Positions 52,087-57,932 of a stretch of DNA of 57,932 nucleotides are shown here, one piece after another. The notes under the pieces are model-generated. The model had not been told where the DNA came from and made no database searches. It saw only the letters and a program-made list of their open reading frames with translations. The number at the start of each line of letters is the position of its first letter. The first letter of the stretch is position 1. A program made the position numbers and the translations under genes. This stretch comes from Thermoguttaceae bacterium (GTDB taxonomy: Bacteria; Planctomycetota; Planctomycetia; Pirellulales; Thermoguttaceae). The stretch spans positions 1 to 57,932 of the forward strand of contig JAGBDD010000097.1 in the NCBI GenBank assembly GCA_017937685.1. Reading direction: 5' to 3'.

Positions 52087-53925
52087 ATGACAAAACAACT
52101 GCTGTCGGGCAACGAAGCGATCGCTCGCGGAGCCCTCGAAGCCGGCGTTACGGTCGTTTCCGGCTACCCCGGAACGCCGTCGACGGAAATTTTAGAGAAT
52201 ATAGGCAAATTTTACGGCGACAAAATGTTCGCCGAATGGGCCCCGAACGAAAAAGTCGCGTTCGAAACCGCCGCCGGCGCGTCGACGACCGGCGCTCGCT
52301 CGATGACGACGATGAAACTCGTCGGGCTGAACGTCGCCGCCGACCCGTTGATGACGCTCGCTTACGTCGGCGTCGTCGGAGGTTTCGTCGCGGTCGTCGC
52401 GGACGACCCCGGTATGAACTCGTCTCAAAACGAGCAGGACACGCGCCTCTTCGCTCATTTCGCCAAGGTTCCGGTTCTCGAACCGTCCGACGCGGCGGAA
52501 GCTAAAGCGTTCACGTTGGCCGGTTACGAAATTTCGGAAAAATTCGGGACGCCGGTGATTCTGCGCACGACGACCACGACGAGCCACTCGCGCGGCGTCG
52601 TCGAGTTAGCCGACCCGATCGCGCTGAACCGAACGCCGTCGTTCAAGAGCGACCCGCAGCGTTTCGTTCCGATTCCGGCTTGGGCCCGCGGAATGCGCGT
52701 CCGCTTGGAAGAGCGCCTCGAAAAACTCGCCGAAGAAGCGTCGAACTCGCCGCTGAACCGAATCGAGTGGAACGCGTCCGGCGACCGCCGCGTCGGGATC
52801 GTAACCGCCGGCGCCGCTTACCAATACGTCAAGGAAGTCTTCCCGGAAGCGAACGTCCTGAAACTCGGTTGGCAGTTCCCGTTCCCGGATCGTCTCTTCC
52901 GCGAATTCGCCGCGCAAGTCGACCAAGTGATCGTTATCGAAGAACTGGAAGACTTCCTCGAAGAACATATGAAAGCGTTGGGAATTAACGCGATCGGCAA
53001 ACGCTTGGGCGACGAAAAACTCGTCCCGAACATCGGCGCGCTCGACGTCGACGTTTTGAAGGAAATCCGCGCCAAACTCGTCGCGAACCCGGCGACCGCT
53101 CCGCTTTTCGACGCGTCGACCGCCGTCGAAACCGCGCCGACGACGGAACTTCCGACTCTTCCGGCGCTCCCGGCTCGTCCGCCGGTCTTGTGCCCGGGCT
53201 GCCCGCACCGCGGTTTTTTCTACGCCCTGAAAAAATTCGACGTCGTCGTTTCGGGCGACATCGGGTGCTACACCTTAGGCGTCGCGCCGCCGCTCGCCTG
53301 TATGGACACGGTGCTGTGTATGGGCGGCGGATTCACCGTCGCGCACGGGATCGACCGCGCCAAGAACGACCGTCCGGTCGTCGGGATCGTCGGCGACTCG
53401 ACGTTCTTCCACTCCGGGATTACGGGGCTTCTCGACGTCGCTTATAATAAGGGCGGCGCGACGCTCGTCGTCTTGGACAACCGCGTTACGGCGATGACCG
53501 GGCACCAAGAGAATCCCGGTTCCGGCAAAACGCTCCTCGGCGAGGAAACGTTCGCGGCCAATATCGCCGAAATCGCGAAAGCGACCGGGTTTAAGAACGT
53601 CGTCGAAGTCAATCCTCGCGACTTGGCGCAAACGACCGCCGCGCTGAAAACGGCGATCGAGTCGCCGGAACCTTGGCTGATCGTCGCGAAAGAGCCTTGC
53701 CCGCTCGCGTACCGCAAAAAGATCGAAAAGATTTACCGCGTCGACCAAGACAAGTGCAAGAAATGCGGCGCTTGCGTGAAGCTCGGTTGCCCGGCGATCG
53801 AGCGCGACGCCGACAAAACCGTCCGCGTCAACCCGGCGTTCTGCGTCGACTGCAAACTTTGCGAACAAGTCTGCAAATTCGGCGCGTTGGAAGAAATCGA
53901 CGTTAAAATGGGAGGGCTCGTCTGA
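52087..53925 (+). CDS. iorA: Indolepyruvate ferredoxin oxidoreductase, alpha subunit
   Basis: Oxidatively decarboxylates aryl 2-oxoacids (indolepyruvate, phenylpyruvate) to acyl-CoA with reduction of ferredoxin, as IorAB. The 612 residues start with the pyrimidine-binding domain (LSGNEAIARGALEAGVTVVSGYPGTPSTEI) and include the thiamine pyrophosphate domain (GDIGCYTLGVAPPL, then GDSTFFHSGITGLLDVAYNKG, then LDNRVTAMTGHQENPG). Two [4Fe-4S] motifs close it at about 557-600 (CKKCGACVKLGCPAI and CVDCKLCEQVCKF). The start is the first ATG after the promoter. Its stop overlaps the iorB start by one base (TGATG), indicating translational coupling. This enzyme is typical of anaerobic amino-acid catabolism. 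Confidence 0.95.
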   Translation: MTKQLLSGNEAIARGALEAGVTVVSGYPGTPSTEILENIGKFYGDKMFAEWAPNEKVAFETAAGASTTGARSMTTMKLVGLNVAADPLMTLAYVGVVGGFVAVVADDPGMNSSQNEQDTRLFAHFAKVPVLEPSDAAEAKAFTLAGYEISEKFGTPVILRTTTTTSHSRGVVELADPIALNRTPSFKSDPQRFVPIPAWARGMRVRLEERLEKLAEEASNSPLNRIEWNASGDRRVGIVTAGAAYQYVKEVFPEANVLKLGWQFPFPDRLFREFAAQVDQVIVIEELEDFLEEHMKALGINAIGKRLGDEKLVPNIGALDVDVLKEIRAKLVANPATAPLFDASTAVETAPTTELPTLPALPARPPVLCPGCPHRGFFYALKKFDVVVSGDIGCYTLGVAPPLACMDTVLCMGGGFTVAHGIDRAKNDRPVVGIVGDSTFFHSGITGLLDVAYNKGGATLVVLDNRVTAMTGHQENPGSGKTLLGEETFAANIAEIAKATGFKNVVEVNPRDLAQTTAALKTAIESPEPWLIVAKEPCPLAYRKKIEKIYRVDQDKCKKCGACVKLGCPAIERDADKTVRVNPAFCVDCKLCEQVCKFGALEEIDVKMGGLV

Positions 53926-54521
53926 TGACCCAACAAAACTCGAACAATACGACGAGCGTCGTTCTCGTCGGCGTCGGCGGACAGGGGATTTTGCTGGCTA
54001 GCGCGATCGTCGCCCAAGCGGCGCTCGACTCCGGTTTCGACGTGAAAACGAACGAAATTCACGGGATGGCGCAACGCGGCGGCTCGGTCGTCGCGCAAAT
54101 CCGTTACGGCGAAAAGATTTACAGCCCGTTGATTCCGAAAGGAACCGCGACGGTTTTGGCGTCGCTCGAACGCGTCGAATCGTTGCGTTACGTCGATTAT
54201 TTGGCGCCGAACGGTCTCGCGGTCGTTTCCGATCAAATCATCGTTCCGACGACCGTTTCGTCCGGGGCCGCCTCCTATCCGACGCTCGACGAAGAGACGC
54301 TTCGCAAGTATTTCCCGCGCTTGGTTTACGTTCGCGCCGTCGAACAAGCCGCCGAACTCGGGAACGCTCGCGCCGCGAACACGATTCTGCTCGGCTCCCT
54401 GTCGACGCAACTCGATTTGTCGCTCGACGCTTGGGAGGGCGCGATTTCGAAGCGCGTCAAACCGGCGTTCGTCGACGTCAACTTGAAGGCGTTCCACCTC
54501 GGACGCGAACTCGCGCAATAA
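53925..54521 (+). CDS. iorB: Indolepyruvate ferredoxin oxidoreductase, beta subunit
   Basis: The gamma-type partner subunit of IorA, which completes the 2-oxoacid:ferredoxin oxidoreductase. The 198 residues contain the family hallmark VLVGVGGQGILLASAIVAQAAL and the conserved NEIHGMAQRGGSVVAQIRYG loop. The ATG overlaps the iorA stop. Substrate preference is not set by this subunit alone. It is followed by a 10-bp hairpin at 54556-54596. Confidence 0.95.
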   Translation: MTQQNSNNTTSVVLVGVGGQGILLASAIVAQAALDSGFDVKTNEIHGMAQRGGSVVAQIRYGEKIYSPLIPKGTATVLASLERVESLRYVDYLAPNGLAVVSDQIIVPTTVSSGAASYPTLDEETLRKYFPRLVYVRAVEQAAELGNARAANTILLGSLSTQLDLSLDAWEGAISKRVKPAFVDVNLKAFHLGRELAQ

Positions 54522-54555
54522 CGCGACCTACCGTTTTACCAACCGTCGCCGCTCG

Positions 54556-54596
54556 AACGCCGAAAAACGTCGCGACTTTTGCGAAATTTCGGCGTT
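54556..54596 (+). terminator. Hairpin after iorB
   Basis: A 10-bp perfect inverted repeat (54556-54565 with 54587-54596) with a short TTTT further downstream. A terminator or attenuator is possible; strength is uncertain. Confidence 0.35.
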
Positions 54597-54677
54597 TGGC
54601 GGCGGCGTTTTCTCTCGGCGCTCGAACGCGCCCCCAACTAAAAATCGGCCTGACTTTTAGCGAAAGCGAGAAAACAT

Positions 54678-55910
54678 ATGAACTTACGCGCGGAATTGAA
54701 AAAGAATATCGATTGGGTCGGCTACGTCGACTACGGCGTCCGCGACTTCCACAGCTACGACACGCACCGCGGCGCGACGTACAACGCCTACCTCGTTCGC
54801 GACGAAAAAACGGCGCTGATCGATACGGTGAAAGCCCCGTTCGCCCCGCAACTTTTACGCAACGTCGCCGCGTTAACCGATTTAAACAAGGTCGATTACG
54901 TCGTCTGCAACCACGCCGAACTCGACCACTCCGGCGCGCTCCCGGCGGTGATGGCGGCCTGCCCGAACGCGACGCTCGTTTGCAACGCCAAGTGTTTGGA
55001 AACGCTCGCCGGTCTTTTCGATATTTCCGGTTGGAAAACGCAAGTTATCGCGTCCGGCGACACGCTAAGTCTCGGTTCGCGGTCGCTTACGTTCGTGAAC
55101 ATTCCGATGGTTCACTGGCCGGAATCGATGGTTTCGTATATGCCGGAAGAGAAGATTCTCTTCTCGAACGACGCGTTCGGCCAGCACCTCGCCACGTCGG
55201 AACGTTTCGTCGACGAATACGACCTCGCGAAGGTTCTCGAAGAGGCGAAAAGTTACTACGCGAACATCGTTACGCCTTACGGTCGCCAAGTGTTGAAGAC
55301 GCTCGAAGTCGCGTCGCAACTCGAAATTGAAACGATCGCGCCGAGCCACGGTCTCATTTGGCGCGGGAACGTCGACGTTATCGTTAACGCTTATAAAAAC
55401 TGGGCGACCGGAAAATACGCGCCGAAAGTCCTTATCGTTTACGACACAATGTGGCAAAGCACCGAAGCGATGGCCGAGGAGATTTACGCCGGAGCCGTCG
55501 CGTTCAACGAAACGCTTCCTCCGGACGCGCCTCGCTTGGACGTTCAAACGATGCACGCTCGCCGCACGACGCTGACCCGTTTGGCGACCGAAGCGCTCGA
55601 CGCCGCCGCGATCGCGTTCGGCAGCGCGACGCTCAACGCGAACCTGATGCCGGCGATGGGCGCCGTTCTCGCGTATTTCCAAGGACTTAAGTTCCGCGAA
55701 AAAGCGGCGCTTTCGTTCGGCTCCTTCGGTTGGGGCCCGGGCGGCGCCGAAGCGATTCAAAAAGCGCTCGAAAACGACCTCAAATATCCGACGCTCGGCG
55801 CGCCGATCAAGTCGAAACTCCGCCCGACGCCGGAAGTTCTCGGGCAATGCCGCGAAGCCGGGGCCGCGTTGGCCGCCGAGGCTTGGCGACGCTACGAAGC
55901 CGACCGCTAA
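54678..55910 (+). CDS. Flavodiiron protein (FprA/FDP), oxygen or NO reductase
   Basis: A cytoplasmic protein that reduces O2 to water or NO to N2O in anaerobes. The 410 residues have an N-terminal metallo-beta-lactamase-like di-iron domain with ligands His79, Glu81, Asp83 and His84 (NHAELDHSG), a His in VHWPESMV, an Asp in SNDAFGQH and a His in PSHGLIW. The C-terminal flavodoxin domain (about 255-405) binds FMN through YDTMWQSTEAMAEEI. It has no rubredoxin domain, so the electron donor must be a separate protein. It lies 156 nt after iorB on the same strand and may be partly cotranscribed, but it also has the space for its own promoter. Confidence 0.95.
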   Translation: MNLRAELKKNIDWVGYVDYGVRDFHSYDTHRGATYNAYLVRDEKTALIDTVKAPFAPQLLRNVAALTDLNKVDYVVCNHAELDHSGALPAVMAACPNATLVCNAKCLETLAGLFDISGWKTQVIASGDTLSLGSRSLTFVNIPMVHWPESMVSYMPEEKILFSNDAFGQHLATSERFVDEYDLAKVLEEAKSYYANIVTPYGRQVLKTLEVASQLEIETIAPSHGLIWRGNVDVIVNAYKNWATGKYAPKVLIVYDTMWQSTEAMAEEIYAGAVAFNETLPPDAPRLDVQTMHARRTTLTRLATEALDAAAIAFGSATLNANLMPAMGAVLAYFQGLKFREKAALSFGSFGWGPGGAEAIQKALENDLKYPTLGAPIKSKLRPTPEVLGQCREAGAALAAEAWRRYEADR

Positions 55911-55951
55911 TCGCCGCCCAATCGACGCAACCCGTTAAACGGCGACGTTTA

Positions 55952-55990
55952 AAACGCCGCGAACGTCTGTTTCGCGGCGTTTCTTTTTTC
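55952..55990 (+). terminator. Intrinsic terminator after the flavodiiron gene
   Basis: A 12-bp perfect stem (55952-55963 with 55971-55982), a 7-nt loop, then CTTTTTTC. Confidence 0.8.
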
Positions 55991-56074
55991 TTGCGCGTTT
56001 TCCCAACGCTCCCGCTTGCGCTTGCGCCTCGGCGCAAAATTTTGCGCGTTTCCTCCAACTTAACAATCTCGGGC

Positions 56075-56080
56075 TAAAAT
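56075..56080 (+). promoter_or_regulatory. -10 box (TAAAAT) upstream of the Hsp20 pair
   Basis: TAAAAT followed by AAAAGCGACG matches the window's recurrent pattern. No clear -35 at the right spacing. The leader is about 115 nt. No CIRCE-type inverted repeat was seen. Confidence 0.4.
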
Positions 56081-56200
56081 AAAAGCGACGTTATTTCCCG
56101 CGCGGCGCCGTCGAACGTTCGGCCCGCCGCGCTCGTCGCCACGCTTTAACCGCCGCCGTTCGAACGTTTCGCTCGAACGCGCTCGCAAGAAAGGAAAACT

Positions 56201-56719
56201 ATGTTGACCGATTATCTCGTTCCGCGAGGCTACGCCTTCGCGGCGCCGCTCGATTTCCGACGCGGTCTCAACCGTTTTTTCTCCGACCTAACCTCCGAAA
56301 CGCGCGGCGGTCTCTCCTTCGCGTCGCTCGAAAACCGCTCCGCGCCCGGCGTTTGGGAGACGCCGGACGAATATTTCGTTGAAATCGCCGCGCCGGGAAT
56401 CGGCGAAGACGCTATTTCCGTCGAACTCGCCGGTTCCGATTTGACGGTTTGCCTCCGCCGCCCGGTTAAAGACGACGCCGAAAAAACCGGTCGCTATTGG
56501 CGCCGCGAACGAGCGCAAGGAGACGCGACCTTCGCCGTTTCCTTCCCGAGCGCCGTCGACGCCGACGCGACCGAAGCGCGGCTCGAACGGGGCGTTTTGC
56601 TCCTCAAAGTCCCGAAAATGGAGAAAGCGCGCGTCAAAAAGATCGGCGTTAACAAAACGTCGACGCTCGACGTTCCGACGCCCGACGCCGAAACTTCCTC
56701 CGAAACCGATCGTTCCTAA
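56201..56719 (+). CDS. Small heat-shock protein (Hsp20/alpha-crystallin), first of a pair
   Basis: A cytoplasmic ATP-independent chaperone. The 172 residues contain the alpha-crystallin domain at about 50-140 (PGVWETPDEYFVEIAAPGI, then ISVELAGSDLTVCLRRP, then GDATFAVSFPSAVDADATEARLERGVLLLKVPK). A C-terminal I-x-V motif (KKIGVNK) fits oligomer contacts, followed by a polar tail. Unusually for the family the domain has several extra residues (KDDAEKTGRYWRRERAQ) in the L57-type loop. AAAGGA precedes the ATG. The next gene is also Hsp20, 18 nt downstream. Confidence 0.92.
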   Translation: MLTDYLVPRGYAFAAPLDFRRGLNRFFSDLTSETRGGLSFASLENRSAPGVWETPDEYFVEIAAPGIGEDAISVELAGSDLTVCLRRPVKDDAEKTGRYWRRERAQGDATFAVSFPSAVDADATEARLERGVLLLKVPKMEKARVKKIGVNKTSTLDVPTPDAETSSETDRS

Positions 56720-56737
56720 ATCGCAGGAGAAAACGAA

Positions 56738-57178
56738 ATGAACTCGATTACCGAACGTAACGAACGCGCTTCCCAAACCCACGACTCCGCCGCCCTCGCC
56801 GAACGCGCCGACGCCGATTCCGAACGCCGCGAACGCTGCGCGCCGTCCGTCGACGTCGTCGAATTTGACGACGCTTACGTTGTAACCGCCGAAATGCCGG
56901 GCGTTTGCGACGATTCCGTCGACGTCGATTTCCAAAACGGCGAACTGACGATTTGCGGTCGCGTTTCCGAATGTCGCCGCCGCGAAGACGCGACGCGCCG
57001 AACCGCCGGTTTTGAACCGAAAGATTATTTCCGCTCGTTCCGCGTCGGAAACACGATCGACTCCGACAAGATCGAAGCGGATTTTTGCGACGGCCTGTTG
57101 ACTTTGCGCCTTCCGAAACGTCAAGAAATTCAACCGCGCAAGATCGCGATCAATCAAAAAAACAACGAAGAAGCCTAA
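56738..57178 (+). CDS. Small heat-shock protein (Hsp20/alpha-crystallin), second of a pair
   Basis: 146 residues with the alpha-crystallin domain at about 38-125 (VDVVEFDDAYVVTAEMPGV, then VDVDFQNGELTICGRVSE, then YFRSFRVGNTIDSDKIEADFCDGLLTLRLPK) and the C-terminal I-x-I motif (RKIAIN). AGGAG sits 7 nt before the ATG and the gap to the first gene is 18 nt, so they form an operon and could form mixed oligomers. The two differ in most residues, so this is an old duplication or two independent acquisitions. Confidence 0.93.
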   Translation: MNSITERNERASQTHDSAALAERADADSERRERCAPSVDVVEFDDAYVVTAEMPGVCDDSVDVDFQNGELTICGRVSECRRREDATRRTAGFEPKDYFRSFRVGNTIDSDKIEADFCDGLLTLRLPKRQEIQPRKIAINQKNNEEA

Positions 57179-57269
57179 CGCCTTAAATGTCGACGCTTAA
57201 CGTCCTTGTCAGACGCGCTTCTTAGACCGGAGCCGAAACGCGCCGACGTTCCGCGTCCTCCGACGACAA

Positions 57270-57305
57270 AAAAGACGACGTTCTCCGAAGAAAACGTCGT
57301 CTTTT
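57270..57305. terminator. Bidirectional terminator between the Hsp20 pair and rpsA
   Basis: A 13-bp perfect inverted repeat (57270-57282 with 57293-57305) with A-rich left arm and T-rich right arm. It serves the convergent Hsp20 operon and rpsA. Confidence 0.8.
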
Positions 57306-57367
57306 CGTGTTATCGCGTTCTCAACGCCGCTTGCGTTCAAACGGCGCTAAGAAAACCGCGCTTAAAA

Positions 57368-57932
57368 TCACTCTTGGCCCGGGAGCTTGAAGAGCGGCCC
57401 GGCGTCGCCGCCCATACCGCCTTTGAGGTTTTCCGGCTTGATGGTCGGAGTCGAGGAAACGACCGGCGCTTCTTCTTCGACCGCTTCGACTTCTTCGTCG
57501 GAACCTTCGGCGCGTTTGCGGGAAAGACCGATTTTGCGTTCGTCGACGTCGACGCGCAGAACCATCACTTCGATTTCTTCGTCGACTTTGACGACGTCTT
57601 CCGGATTTTCCACTTTGTGGTGGGCGAGTTCCGAAATGTGAAGGAGACCTTCGAGGTCGTCTTCCAAGCTGACGAAAACGCCGAAGTTGGTGATCTTCGT
57701 AACTTTACCGGTAACGATTTGGTTCGGCTTGTATTTTTCCGGAATGCGGGTAACCCACGGGTCTTCCGAAAGTTGTTTCAAACCGAGCGCGATGCGGCGG
57801 CTCTTCTTGTCGACCGAGGTAACGACGCATTCGATTTCGTCGTTCTTGCGGACGACTTCGCTCGGATGCGTGATCTTGCGAACCCAGCTCATATCGCTGA
57901 CGTGAAGCAAACCGTCGATGCCTTCTTCGATT
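57368..57932 (-). CDS. rpsA: 30S ribosomal protein S1, C-terminal part (cut by window end)
   Basis: The 5' end lies beyond the right edge. The visible 188 or so residues hold the end of one S1 repeat (DGLLHVSDMSWVRKITHPSE), a complete S1 repeat (QIVTGKVTKITNFGVFVSLEDDLEGLLHISELAH...KIGLSRKR) and a C-terminal acidic and Gly-rich tail (EEVEAVEEEAPVV...GGMGGDAGPLFK). S1 binds mRNA at the ribosome and unfolds it for initiation. The repeats match the rpsA family better than the shorter cold-shock-type S1 proteins, though only the last repeats can be seen here. Confidence 0.88.
   Translation of the reverse strand, partial: IEEGIDGLLHVSDMSWVRKITHPSEVVRKNDEIECVVTSVDKKSRRIALGLKQLSEDPWVTRIPEKYKPNQIVTGKVTKITNFGVFVSLEDDLEGLLHISELAHHKVENPEDVVKVDEEIEVMVLRVDVDERKIGLSRKRAEGSDEEVEAVEEEAPVVSSTPTIKPENLKGGMGGDAGPLFKLPGQE

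Noticed and set aside
1..57932. CRISPR arrays, insertion sequences, prophage, integrases, rRNA operons
   Set aside because: No regularly spaced repeat array, transposase, integrase or rRNA sequence was seen.

Overview
The window is a dense, mostly single-copy chromosomal stretch from a GC-rich bacterium that most resembles an anaerobic planctomycete (Planctomycetota, perhaps a Pirellulales-like host- or sediment-associated lineage). This placement is inference. It rests on a three-gene GAF/HlyD/M50 membrane cluster, a very large ResB-CcsA fusion, a secreted protein with a core motif set I associate with planctomycetes, secreted proteins of unknown function next to housekeeping genes, and NNC/NNG-rich codon use. 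No rRNA, insertion sequence, prophage, CRISPR array or integrase was seen, so this reads as core genome rather than an island.

Layout. 1-4.4 kb: a secreted TlpA-like thioredoxin protein, a larger paralogue with three N-terminal repeats and a cysteine-free thioredoxin fold, and a convergent very acidic small protein. 5-14 kb: aspS, a purine nucleoside phosphorylase, ileS, purN and a sodium/solute symporter. 14-20.3 kb: a Prc-type S41 lipoprotein protease, birA (minus strand) and two related secreted beta-rich proteins, probably outer-membrane. 20.6-26.6 kb: a likely operon of rsmE, a MATE transporter, an ExbD-like protein and a 979-residue TPR-like secreted protein. 26.8-36.2 kb: serS, a 66-residue membrane protein, a 2085-residue ResB-CcsA fusion for cytochrome c maturation, and a lipoate ligase. 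36.3-43.8 kb: a membrane-anchored charged protein (minus strand), a conserved secreted protein and a beta-helix protein. 43.9-49.6 kb (minus strand): the GAF-HlyD / HlyD / PqqD-like-M50-HlyD operon. 50-57.9 kb: coaD, tRNA-Cys, a 28-cysteine secreted protein (minus strand), iorA-iorB, a flavodiiron protein, two Hsp20 genes and the 3' part of rpsA.

How the parts fit. IorAB (2-oxoacid:ferredoxin chemistry) and a flavodiiron protein point to anaerobic or microaerobic amino-acid metabolism with oxygen or NO protection, while the ResB-CcsA fusion says c-type cytochromes are still made. The AspRS has the His/Gly pair typical of non-discriminating enzymes, so Asn-tRNA is probably made at least partly by amidotransfer.

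A recurrent control layout is visible: TATAAT-like -10 boxes often followed by a purine-rich stretch, then 5' leaders of roughly 80-205 nt, and perfect GC-rich hairpins after many stop codons. Several apparent gene starts fall within or upstream of these promoters and were moved downstream to an ATG with a Shine-Dalgarno sequence. The best candidate for an undescribed system is the GAF/HlyD/M50 operon at 43.9-49.6 kb. Next are the repeat-bearing thioredoxin-like pair and the ResB-CcsA fusion with its internal signal peptide and start site.
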